From Paroedura picta (lineage: Eukaryota; Chordata; Lepidosauria; Squamata; Gekkonidae), in assembly GCF_049243985.1 (NCBI RefSeq), contig NC_135378.1:36118941-36182940 (forward strand): a stretch of DNA of 64,000 nucleotides, in the 5' to 3' direction. Both the position numbers and the translations under genes were made by a program. The notes under the pieces are model-generated. The model saw only the letters and a list, made by a program, of their open reading frames with translations, was not told the origin of the DNA and did not search any database. Shown piece after piece: positions 41,426 to 64,000 of this stretch. Position 1 is the stretch's first letter. Each line of letters begins with the position of its first letter.

Positions 41426-41843
41426 GCAATTGGATTAAGGTTGGAGAATCAGCCAGAAGTCTAACATGAGAACTGAAACAAAAAGTTCACCGGCAACTGA
41501 TGTCTTCTGTGCAGACACACATTGGGACTGCATTTGCACAGGCCAGCCATGAACATTTTCTTCCTAGTTTCTAAAAGTTCCTAAAATGGTAGCACCGCCC
41601 CCCCCCCTTGGAGTCAGCGCATGCGTGGCTTTTTGCACTTGGAGCATCATGTGTTCTCTTGGTGGAACACCCATCTTCCTCAGTTCACCCATGTCACCAC
41701 AAACTCTCTTGTATTACAATAAATAAGGCCTCCCAGGCTTAACAGTAGACACCTATTTAGACAGAACAGAGAGTGAGAGAGCTCACAGCAGCATAGGAGG
41801 GAGGGAACATGTGTGCACAGAAGACTTCAATGAACAACATTTA

Positions 41844-42442
41844 TCTTTAACTGCTCCTGGCGGAGTGGAAGAAATAAAACAGTAAGGGCCCTGAGGGCAG
41901 GCCCTGTCCGGGATGAGGAAGGGTGCCGATAGGCCCCTTCCCCTGGACTGACAAGCAGAGGGCCCGGGCCCTCTGCTTGTCAGTCCAGCCCCAAACTGCC
42001 AATCAGCAGCCGCGCACAGCATGCCTGCTGATTGGCTGTTTTCCCGGACTACAACCAATTGGGAGGCGCGAAGCGCCTCCCAACCTGCCCTACCCCCCAC
42101 CAGAGCTTACCTTCGCTCCAGCGGCCATTGCTCTGCTGGCCGCCGAGAGCGAAGGTATGCTCTCTGGCCCCCGCCTTCTACCCGACAACGGCTCCCCAGA
42201 CCCCGGGGAGGCTGCTGGCCGGCTCGCTGAGCTGCCCAGCGCCTTCACTGGAGCCTGGGGACCGTTTTGAAGATCGGGGGGGGAAGGAAAAAAGCTCTCC
42301 AGGCCCTGGGGAAGGCGATCCGTGGCTCCGCGAGATCGCCTTCCCTGGGGCCTGGAGAGCTTTTTTCAAGATTGGGGGGGGGGAAAGCTCCCCAGGCCCC
42401 TAGCGCCTGCTGAATTTTGGTTTCAGCGGGCTCTACTACTAG
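41844..42442 (+). mobile_element. Non-autonomous Helitron, complete ends (599 bp)
   Basis: It starts TCTTTAACTGCTCCTGGCGG after host A and ends GGGCTCTACTACTAG before host T. The hairpin CCTGCTGAATTTTGGTTTCA with GCGGG lies about 10 nt before the terminus. It shares AAATAAAACAGTAAGGGC with 37905 and GGGATGAGGAAGGGT-type sequence with 24579. Internal near-duplicates (CTCCAGGCCCTGGGGAAGGC and its complement) give local palindromes. Confidence 0.8.
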
Positions 42443-42464
42443 TCCAATAAATAAAACTAAATTA

Positions 42465-43320
42465 AAACATTATTGAGCTACTACCCTTGCTTGGAGACAT
42501 GGTGACACTCTTGCTGAAAAAGCACATGTAGAACTGCTTTCACCACACCAGCCTCCTTCGTTCCTATCGGGTCCAATGCGGAGTGTCTAATGAAGGTCTC
42601 TTCCCTTTACAGATGTTCAGCAATGGAACCTTGCAATGGAATGCTGCAGATATGGTAGCCAAATGGACCAAAGGAGTATGGAGTGCCACCGGACACTCAA
42701 GACCTGCTACGGAATGGTTAGGATCAACCTCTGTGATATCATCTGTGCTGAAGCTGCTTTTCCCTTCTTTGATGCCAAATAACAGACAAAAAGGGCTTTA
42801 AACTTGTTCTATTTAAATAATCAAGAACAGCATGTTGAACATCTAATATTTGCCATTCTTTCTCACTCTGGATGAAGGGTTTGGAAAAACACCGGAAGAA
42901 CCACCTCCCGGGATAAATGAAATGGAGACACTACCTTGGGAAGGAACTCCACACTTGTATGCAACACCAACTTACTATCAGGCACCTCCAGAAAAGGTAG
43001 GTCCACTCATACAGCAGCCAGTGTTCTAACTCTCCTGACCAATGTTGTGGCCACCAAAATGACTACTTTCTTAGTTAGCACAGCTAATGAAACCAATGCT
43101 AACAACTCAAAGGGAGTCTTCATTAACGTAGCAAGGACCAGCTCTAAAGACTATTGTGGGACTACTTGAGAGGTCAGGGGAAACATGTGTTAATCCTTTC
43201 AAAAATCTATATGATAATTTATAAGCCAAGATAGATACCCCCTGGACCTCTATACGAAATGCAGCTAGTGTCATCAGATGTTCTGTTAGACCACAAGGTT
43301 AATGGATATTCAAATATCTG
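42465..43320 (-). mobile_element. Possible DIRS-like retroelement fossil
   Basis: The minus strand has a weak resemblance to the tyrosine-recombinase region of DIRS-type elements. The frames are broken in several places. Old and inactive. This could instead be an unrelated repeat. Confidence 0.25.
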
Positions 43321-44051
43321 CTGTAGTTTGCATGTATAGGGGCACAACCCCTTCTCTTGGGCTCGTGTTTCAAACCTATTCCAATCATAGTTGTAAGAAT
43401 AATATATCTGGGAGAGGACATTCTGAACTTCTCTTGAAAAACCACACTAGGGCTGGATTCACCAAGCTTGTGGTGAGGCCTGGAGATCTGATATTACAAC
43501 TGATTTCTAGACAAGAGATTAGTTCCGCTGGATAACATTACTTCTTTAGAGGAAGGACTACATAACATATCTTGCTGATGTTCCTTAATTTCCCAGGTTC
43601 CACCCCCCAAGTCTCCAGGTATTTCCCATCCAGAGCAGGTAAGCCTCCCTCTTATTCTCTCTTTTGGCCTCATCTCTCCCTCGGTGAATACCACAAATGC
43701 ATGGGCGATAAGAATATTTGCATTTTTACATGTATGTTGTAGTGTTTGTCATGGCTGCGGTATAACTGATAGTATCATGACAGCGGAATGTGTTAATTAT
43801 ACCCCTCAGTACAACTATCTCTGACTTTCATTGGGAGCCTAATTACCGTTTCAAGAGATCTTGTGACTTCTGCTGCTGTTGACTTGACAGGGCACATAGC
43901 TGGCTGTAAAACCCAAGCTGGTAGCTCCTCAATAGGAAGCTGTCTTACGGTGAGACTGTGGGTTGCGTTTGAAAACAGGCTCTATGATACACAAGGTATT
44001 CAGCACCACTGCCTGAAGTTTCCTTTTTCTTTAGCCTAGAAATACCTAGAG

Positions 44052-44187
44052 CAGGAGTAGTCAACCTGTGGTCCTCCAGATGTTCATGGACTACAATTCC
44101 CATGAGCCCCTGCCAGCAAACTCTGGCAGGCACTCATGGGAATTGTAGTCCATGAACATCTGGAGGGCCACAGGTTGACTACCCCTG
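44052..44187. mobile_element. Palindromic hAT MITE (CAGGGGTAGTC family)
   Basis: Begins CAGGAGTAGTCAACCTGTGG, ends GTTGACTACCCCTG, flanked by the perfect 8-bp duplication ACCTAGAG (44044-44051, 44188-44195). Two complete arms. Confidence 0.9.
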
Positions 44188-44324
44188 ACCTAGAGCGTTA
44201 GTGTTATAGCATGTTAGTTGACACTACAACTTATTATGCACAGTAGCAGCCGCACCAGACCACTGCCAATGCATTGGGATGGAGCAGCATGCTTCACTGT
44301 TTCTAGAGAGTCAGTTTGGAGAGA

Positions 44325-44598
44325 GCCAGCTTGGTGTAGTGGTTAGCACAGTCTTCTAATCTGGTGAGCCGGGTTAGAGTCCGTGCTTCCCCACATGCAG
44401 CCAGCTGGGTGACCCTGGGCTCATCTCAGCCTTGATAGAGCTGTTCTGACCAAGTAGTAATATCAGGGCTCTCTCAGCCTCACCTACCTCACAGGGTGGC
44501 TGTTTGGGGGAGAGGAAAGGGAAGGCGATTGTAAGCTGCTTTGTGACTCCTTTGGGTAGAGAAAAGCAGCATATAAGAACCAACTCTTCTTCTTCTTG
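44325..44598 (+). repeat. tRNA-derived SINE (TTCTTC-tailed family), full length
   Basis: Head GCCAGCTTGGTGTAGTGG with TTAGCACAG, a B-box-like GGGTTAGAGTCC, body GTGACCCTGGGCTC and GCTTTGTGACTCC, tail TATAAGAACCAACTC(TTC)n. Same family as 33250 and 58345, opposite orientation. Confidence 0.82.
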
Positions 44599-45430
44599 AC
44601 TACCTTTTGACTTTCTCCAGCATAGCCAATGTTGGCAGTTGTGCAGTTCATTGGATCTTTGTTTTGATTCTGAATGAAAATTCTTATGGCTTTATATTAC
44701 CCCTTTCTATACTGTATAGTACAGTACTTTATTACAGTATAATACCAGAGCAGTAAACTTAATCAAAAACTTACCCCTAACATACAAAAAAGAAATAAGT
44801 TGTTAGCAATTGGTAAGGACAATTTAGAATAAAAACTTTCAAAAGTAGGTAAGGACTGAAATCTAAATTTTCTAGATAATAGGGGAAAAAAACTTTGGCC
44901 TGTTTAATGTAGCTTAAGAAGAACACAGGTAGATATTCTCAATTCTCAGGTCAAAAACCATACCCTATCAATTCCACAGACCCTATGAACTATCAGACAG
45001 AAGCTGGCTACTGGTTTGCCAATTATTGATTAGTCATCAGAAAATGGTTTGTTAACCTTGGCTGTGTTGTTTACAGCTCCTGACCCAAATGTCACCCGAG
45101 GGAAGATGAACCTTGCTCGGTGTAGCTCAGGAAAACATGGTCTAGATCTTCTACTTGGCCAGAGTAGCATGGGCATAGTCTTTCATGGAAGGATCTGTTT
45201 ACACCTCCCAGCCACTACTGCAAAGGAAACTGCATTCTGCTGGACAACCAAAACTTAATGTGAAGATAGAAGCAAAATCACTCCTGTAGGCCTCCCCTCC
45301 AAAAACAGCCCCCTTTCCATCAAATATCCCACTTCCTATCACAGTAATCACTATGTGAAGGAAAACCCAAACTGTCCCTCACATAAGCAAATGAAAATCC
45401 TTCACGATAGTCAATACTGCATATCTCTCC

Positions 45431-45612
45431 AATGAGCTTACCTTATTCTCCTCTCCTCTGCTTTATCCTCACAATGACCTAGTGAGGTAGGCTGAGAATG
45501 TGACGAACCAAGGTGACTCAGGAAACTTCCACAGCAGAGGGGGGATTCGAATCTGAGTCTCCCAGATCCTACCTAGTCCAACACTCTAACCGCCATGCCA
45601 CACTGGCTCTTG
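45431..45612 (-). repeat. Older tRNA-derived SINE
   Basis: The plus strand reads CTCACAATGACCTAGTGAGG, GGGGGATTCGAATCTGAGTC and CTCTAACCGCCATGCCACAC, the reverse of a tRNA-like head with a B box. Degraded. The piece at 11755-11930 is similar. Confidence 0.6.
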
Positions 45613-45845
45613 GGAACTGATCCAATTCAGCTTTAAAGCTAACAAGGTGTTTTTCTCTCCCCTTCTTTGGCTGGATATGGCTTATTCTGAAAATCTGAGC
45701 AAGTTGTAAAATATCAGCAGAGCAACTGAGGTAAAAAAAAACAGGAAAAAAGGCTTTGTCTGTAATGCTGTGCACATGGATGGAAACAGGACTCAGAAGC
45801 AGCATTCTGAGGACAGAAGGATAAGCAAGCAGCTATACAGCAAAC

Positions 45846-45911
45846 GCTGGCAGGGGCTCATGGGAATTGTAGTCCATGGACATTTGGAGGGCCTCAGTTT
45901 GATTACCCCTG
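45846..45911 (-). mobile_element. Half copy of the CAGGGGTAGTC hAT MITE
   Basis: Begins GCTGGCAGGGGCTCATGGG at the hairpin centre and ends GTTTGATTACCCCTGG. One arm only. Confidence 0.8.
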
Positions 45912-46750
45912 GCTTAGATGCAATGATTAGTTTGCTTAATATTCACAGTGAGGAAGGGAAAGGCTTGCCAGGGGAAGAATATCAGCTGGAGATGCAGTAC
46001 TGGAATGGTGCTCATGTGCAGTAATCCCCCTCTGCCTCTCACACAATGCACAAATTATTACTGCTCACTGAAACCAAAGTAAACCCGACCTTTTTGGGGG
46101 GTTGTAAAAATAAGTCTGCTCCTAGCCAAGCTTTGATGCCTCCTGTCATTACTTCCATAGAGTTATCCCACATCCCTTCGTACATGTTCTCTATTTCCCT
46201 CTTCCTAACCCCACACAAATAAGGATTTAAGTCAAGAACTGTTTGTCCTGAAAATGGAGTGTTTGCAGAAGAGGGCATGCTTGGGTGCAACGAGACTGGT
46301 GCCAGGATGATTATTCTTTTAGCTTACCCAATACACACAGGTTGGGAAACTGAATGAACCTTCCTCTTTCTTCCAGATGCTGCCTGGCTCCTGTACACAG
46401 CCTTGAGCAAGAGACTGAAGTGTTTTTATGGGTCATGCTGTGCTCAAGAGATAGAAGAATGTGGCGTAACTTTCGGAGAAAATGAATTGCCCAATCCTAC
46501 CCAATTCTTTATTTCACACTAGGAACCATAAGGACTGTTCTCAAGGTACCGAAGTTTACCAATTCAATTCCCATCTTGTTAGAAGACCTGCATGAAGTTA
46601 TTTGAACACAACAAGGCATCCAAGGTAAACGTTTTAAAAATGCGCCTGAGAATTTTACTGATGTTCATACTGAAATGTTTATTTCAAATGTACAACATTG
46701 GCAACCATTTCAGACAAGTCATTTTGTTCAGCAACTTGAAGGTTCTAAGG

Positions 46751-47134
46751 CAGTGGTCCACAACCTTCCGGTTGCCGCGGACCGCTGCTCCGGAGTGGCA
46801 GGAGAGGGCGGCCCGAGGGCGGCAATCCGCGTATACGTGTTTGCGCTGCCGCCATGCCGGCGGCCGCGGCTCCCTCTCCCGGCCCCTCCGGGCCGCGAGC
46901 AAATCGGCCGCCAAAGCGGCCGATTAGCTTGCGGCTCGGCAAGCTTCTCTTCCCCCCCCCCTCCTGAAACAAGAAGCTTGCCGGGCCGCGAGCTAATCGG
47001 CCACTTCGGCGGCCGATATGCTCGCGGCCTGACGAGCTTCTCACTTCAGGGGGGCGGGAAGAGGGAGCTGCAGCCCGGCGCCAAGGCCTTCGCGACCCGG
47101 CACTCGGCCGCGGCCCGCGGGTTGGGGACCACTG
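46751..47134. mobile_element. Non-autonomous hAT element, GC-rich
   Basis: It begins CAGTGGTCCACAACCTTCCG and ends GGTTGGGGACCACTG. Flanks are TTCTAAGG (46743-46750) and CTCTAAGG (47135-47142). The GC-rich interior has internal palindromes (CGGCCGCCAAAGCGGCCG). Confidence 0.85.
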
Positions 47135-47142
47135 CTCTAAGG

Positions 47143-47278
47143 CAGGGGTAGTCAACCTGTGGTCCACCAGATGCTCATGAACTACAATTCCCATGAGCCC
47201 CTGCCAGCAAATGCTGACAGGGTCTCATGGGAATTGTAATTCATAAACATCTGGAGGACCACAGGTTGACTACCCCTG
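47143..47278. mobile_element. Palindromic hAT MITE (CAGGGGTAGTC family), adjacent to previous hAT
   Basis: Begins CAGGGGTAGTCAACCTGTGG, ends GGTTGACTACCCCTG, flanked by perfect CTCTAAGG copies at 47135-47142 and 47279-47286. The left copy is also the right flank of the hAT element ending at 47134. Confidence 0.9.
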
Positions 47279-48743
47279 CTCTAAGGGACAGCCTGATGCC
47301 TAACTAAAGCAATAACATTCGAAGTCCCACCTCACGCTTGATAAAAGGGATTCAGAACTTTGAAATTTGAGCTGAAGACGGCAACAGAATGGGAAAAATA
47401 TATACTGGTTTGGGAGTGGCTTGGGTCCTCTGGGAAAAACATCCCCCCTGATGGAAGGGATTTTCATCAGTGTAGTGGGACCCTAAATGGGGCCCAAAAT
47501 ACACTCTGAATCTGGGGGATTGGGGACATCCATGAAAGGAATGGGGGGGGGAGCCTGACAGTAGACGAAGGGGAGAATCAGCAACAATCACCCCTGCTCT
47601 TCCATTAGCAGAAATGTAACACTAGACCCAAACCCAATATTTATCAGCCTTACTAGGATGCTGTGAGCACAGATTGGGGCAAGTCCCTTGAATACTGCCT
47701 TGAACTCCTTGGAGAAGATCCAAACAGTTATCAAACGAACAGTCTTCTTGTTGCCCTTGTCTATGTACCACTTAGTTTTCACTAACATTTCCTTGCACCT
47801 TATATATACCCATTACATGGAGGAAAAAATGTAAGGCTTTTACATTGTTGGTCCACAGTTCTTTCAGAAAGGCCGTGGCTTGGCTGAGGGGTCCACTGAA
47901 ATCTTGAATGTAATGAAAACAGCAAATATTTCAAAACAAAAGCCTTGGTGTGGAATGATGCTTTGGCTCCAGACGCAAGCATTTTAATCGATTTACTAAA
48001 ACAACAGATTTAAAAGGACTGATTGTATCAGCTTGTGATTTTTTTTTTTTTAAGTCCAGGAAGATTTTTAAAAATTCCATACTTAATCAATCCAGCAAGC
48101 AGTGGTGCAATTCTGATTGATGGAGCCACCTTCTTTCTCGGTAAATGTTGGAGCTTCAGAGCACCCAGTACACTAACTACTGGCAAAGAGTGACGGCTGG
48201 ATCTCTCATCACACATCAAGGAGGTGAGGCCAAGAAAAATGAAAGGCCAGGGTAAGAGGTAAGGCAATACTTTTAAGACAAAAGAGAACATAATTAAAAA
48301 GATTAATGAAGAACTTGAAATCTGTACTTCATTGATGTTCACACTAACTGCAACACTGGTAATACCTGGTCAACTCTGGGGAAGTGTAAGTGAAGGATGT
48401 TTACAAGATTCTCCCCACCCAAGTTCCTCCAAGAATGCTCATCTTCTAAAGCACTTCACCCTGTCTGCACAGTGGCACTGATAAACAGCAACACATTGGG
48501 CTTCTGCTTTTGATTTCTTGACTTGATTCATGACACTGAAGTGGCAACCCTGAGAGCGCTTTCCTGGGTGTAAGGCCCGCTGGATAAATTTGGGTTTACT
48601 TTCAAGTCAACCTGCATTCCTCTTTACAGGCTACCTGCGTGTAGAATGCGTAAAACCCTGTCAGAAAAGGGAAAGAAAGAAACAACTACATGTTCCAAGT
48701 TTTCCCTGGTGGACAAAATGGCAGCCTGGGGAATGCTTTAGAT

Positions 48744-48893
48744 CAGGAGTAGTCAACCTGTGGTTCTCCAGATGTCCATGGACTACAATTCCCATGAGCC
48801 CCTGCCAGCATTCGCTCCCTGGCATTCGCTGGCAGGGGCTCATGGGAATTGTAGTCCATGAACATCTGGCGGACCACAGGTTGACTACCCCTG
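48744..48893. mobile_element. Palindromic hAT MITE (CAGGGGTAGTC family)
   Basis: Begins CAGGAGTAGTCAACCTGTGG, ends GGTTGACTACCCCTG, with the perfect 8-bp duplication CTTTAGAT (48736-48743, 48894-48901). A small duplication (GGCATTCGCT against GCATTCGCT) lies at the hairpin centre. Confidence 0.9.
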
Positions 48894-49215
48894 CTTTAGA
48901 TTACAAAAAAAAAAAAGTGGGTGGAGGAAAGAATTAAACTCTTGCTTCCTCTGATTGAGAGTCCAACACGGCTGCAACCTAAAGATTATAAAAACAGTAG
49001 GAAAATGAGTCTCAGATCTATCATTAGATAGTTTGGCCCCTTAGATTTAGTCTCCCTTTCATTCTGTTTTTCATTTCAGTCCTGGATACCACACAGGGGT
49101 GTTCCCAAGTCCCCAAAGGCTGATTTTCAAATCCCCTGCCCAGAATATGTGAGGCAGGATTGGTGTGACATGGAGCACAGAAAGGGACAAGATGGTACAT
49201 GCAAAGGCACTCTGT

Positions 49216-49903
49216 GACAATTTCCGCACATCAGTAAAAATAGTGTTACGCCAGCTGAATGGCATAGCGCTAAATCATATTGCACCTCCCAGCCCCGCCT
49301 CCCCTTTTTGCTGTCTCACCTTTGTCTGCCTTCTTTTCACACATCTCACCCTCCAGATTTGATGCTGGAAATGGCAGAGAAGAGCAATGCACCTTATACA
49401 CGATTCGCTTCTGCCTGTCAATCAATCCAGGAAACCAATCCCCTTTCTCCATGTTTTAAAAGTCCCTTTTTCGAGGTGGGGGGACTTTAGAGAGGCATGC
49501 TTTGTGTTACAACTTTGAAAAAAAAAATCTTTTATTTCTGGCATCGCCTCACACTTGTCTGCCTACTTGTTGCTCCAGTAAGTTAGACATTTTTAAAAAT
49601 AAATTCCTGTCCCCAGGAACAAGGGAAAGGGAGGTGGGTGCAAGGGCAGGACGAGGCAGGTGCCTTTAGCATGTTTGAGCCTCCATACCTTCCCTCTGCC
49701 AGTTGCCTGCTGTTTGCTCTCTGGTAGCTAGTGCTAAACTTTCTGCGATTCCCCAACACATGCTTTAAAGTGGAGGATGCAACCAGCCAGTTACTGCTCA
49801 GACGCTGGATGTTGGCAATGTTATATTGGGGGGGGGGGGGGGGCGGAATATAATGACTATATTAGGTAAGCATTTCACTACATTTAATGGGTGCGGAAAT
49901 GCC
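49216..49903. mobile_element. Non-autonomous element with TTCCGCAC ends, second copy
   Basis: The left end ACAATTTCCGCACATC and the right end GGGTGCGGAAATGCCCTG are inverted repeats; the right end matches the CAGGGCACTTCCGCAC start at 9296. Shared blocks include GGCATAGCGCTAAAT, AGAGCAATGC, GACTTTAGAGAGGCATGC and ACTTGTTGCTCCAG. A poly-G run lies at about 49829-49843. No coding capacity. Confidence 0.6.
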
Positions 49904-50165
49904 CTGTGCAATCTTTAGATCAGTCAATCGGGATTATATAACTCCTGAGGCTCAGGCACTTGCAACTTAATTAACTCCAGAACGGCACAGAAGCCTGGAG
50001 CCTTGAAATCAGTCTTTGGAGAGTTTGTCTGACTTTTGAAAAACAGGAAAATGTGTGACCTTCATGCAATCTACTTAGCATTTAATTGAAAGATGAAACA
50101 TGAATACCTAAATTTTGGGAGGGAGATCAAAGTTCATGGGAAAATTTGGCTCAGTTCTTAACTGG

Positions 50166-50443
50166 TAAAGGTAAAGGTATCCCCTGTGCAAGCACTGAGT
50201 CATGTCTGACCCTTGGGGTGACGCCCTCTAGCGTTTTTATGGCAGACTCAATACGGGGTGGTTTGCCAGTGCCTTCCCCAGTCATTACCATTTTACCCCC
50301 CAGCAACCTGGGTACTCATTTTATCGACCTTGGAAGGATGGAAGGCTGAGTCAACCTTGAGCCGGCTGCTGGGATTGAACTCCCAACCTCACGGGCAGAG
50401 CTTTCAGACGGCTGCCTTACCACTCTGCGCCACAAGAGGCTCT
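50166..50443 (-). repeat. ACCTTT-tailed tRNA-SINE, full length
   Basis: It runs from TAAAGGTAAAGGTATCCCC to GCCACAAGAGGCTC, flanked by a perfect 11-bp duplication TTCTTAACTGG (50155-50165, 50444-50454). On the minus strand it has a tRNA head (TGGCGCAGAGTGG and GTTCAATCCC boxes), and (ACCTTT)n is the 3' tail. It resembles the Sauria SINE type mobilised by BovB. Confidence 0.88.
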
Positions 50444-50754
50444 TTCTTAACTGGTATTGGTCCCTAAAGAAAGTGGAACCAGGAAGGCACTTTCCTATAG
50501 AAGCTAACCTACGAGCTTAGAAAGCAAATATCACTAGCATTTATCCAGCGCTTCAGGCATTAGCCGCTGCCTCCAGTTGCTTTTGTTAATTTTCTTTCAG
50601 GAGAAATTTTTTGGCAAAGCGACTTCCAGCATGAGTCCATATGTGGAGGCAGGAGATTCACGGAATTGCATGACTGGTTCTGCATCCTTCTTCACACTGG
50701 CTGAACCTTATCGTTTCCCACCAAGTACAGATCAGCTCGTTGTCCTTTGCCACG

Positions 50755-63698
<12,944 letters not shown>

Positions 63699-63729
63699 CT
63701 GCATAAAACCAAATTAAGAACTGCTAATT

Positions 63730-64000
63730 AAACATATTTACGCTCTGCGGGGGCTAACCTACTGGTCGTTCCCGGCCCCAAGGAAGCCCGCCTGGCCTCG
63801 ACTAGGGCCAGGGCCTTTTCGGTCCTGGCCCCAACCTGGTGGAATGAGCTCCCGGAAGAGCTGAGGGCCCTGCGGGAATTACCAGCATTCCGCAGGGCCT
63901 GTAAGACGGAGCTCTTCCGCCAGGCTTATAACTGAGGCCGGGCGGAAAGAAGATCAGCCCCCCCCCTCACAAACTGGCGGTAGAGAGCGTCACCCCCCAC
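63730..64000 (+). repeat. L2-type LINE, ORF2 C-terminal end, runs off the window
   Basis: The plus strand encodes WNELPEELRALRELPAFRR, then CKTELFRQAYN and a stop (about 63838-63934), the C-terminal end of an L2 ORF2. GC-rich 3' UTR sequence follows. It lies in a FAM149A intron, antisense to the gene. Confidence 0.8.

Larger units (their letters stand above)
36805..50754. other. FAM149A-CYP4V2 intergenic region
   Basis: About 14 kb without a host exon that I can recognise. It is dominated by the L2, Helitron, hAT, SINE and other repeats listed separately. Stretches with nothing recognisable: about 38870-39440, 40580-41320, 44600-45430, 46020-46740, 47290-48735 and 49910-50150. Confidence 0.6.

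Noticed and set aside
50658-50754. Longer FAM149A C-terminus in another frame (ending Ser-His-Ala-Ile-Pro)
   Set aside because: The frame is open, but the phase-1 join from the preceding exon selects the frame that ends at TAA 50757-50755.

Overview
The window is nuclear DNA from a vertebrate, almost certainly a squamate reptile (lizard or snake). The host genes are split into short exons with GT-AG introns. They sit in a background of BovB and L2-type LINEs, CR1 tails, tRNA-derived SINEs with ACCTTT tails, 5S-derived SINEs, Helitrons and many small hAT-like elements. I cannot name the species. Nothing prokaryotic, no CRISPR array and no functional RNA gene was found.

Three host genes lie head to tail on the minus strand, in the order FAM149A - CYP4V2 - KLKB1 when read along that strand. 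This matches the human 4q35 order. (1) KLKB1 (plasma kallikrein, the KLKB1/F11 ancestor in non-mammals): signal-peptide exon at 4045-4103 and first apple-domain exon at 974-1136; the rest lies off the left edge. (2) CYP4V2: all 11 coding exons from 36804 down to 10317 join with matching phase into an uninterrupted 532-codon frame, with the haem-Cys, I-helix and ExxR motifs present. Exon 1 lies in a CpG-rich promoter region. (3) FAM149A: the last ten coding exons from 63698 down to 50755 join in phase into about 466 codons; the N-terminal exons lie beyond the right edge.

Layout: 1-4.1 kb KLKB1; 4.1-10.3 kb intergenic, with nested DNA transposons abutting the CYP4V2 stop; 10.3-36.8 kb CYP4V2, with L2 LINE copies, a Helitron and degraded retroelement fossils in its introns; 36.8-50.7 kb intergenic, packed with Helitrons, hAT elements, SINEs and a BovB tail; 50.7-64 kb FAM149A.

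The genes share no pathway: CYP4V2 is an ER fatty-acid omega-hydroxylase, KLKB1 a secreted contact-system protease zymogen, and FAM149A is of unknown function. Their linkage is conserved synteny, not an operon. I found no convincing new biological system. The most informative signals are in the mobile elements: a coherent Helitron family with A|T insertion sites, two hAT insertions sharing one target duplication, half-hairpin MITEs, and two non-autonomous element families with terminal inverted repeats that I cannot name.
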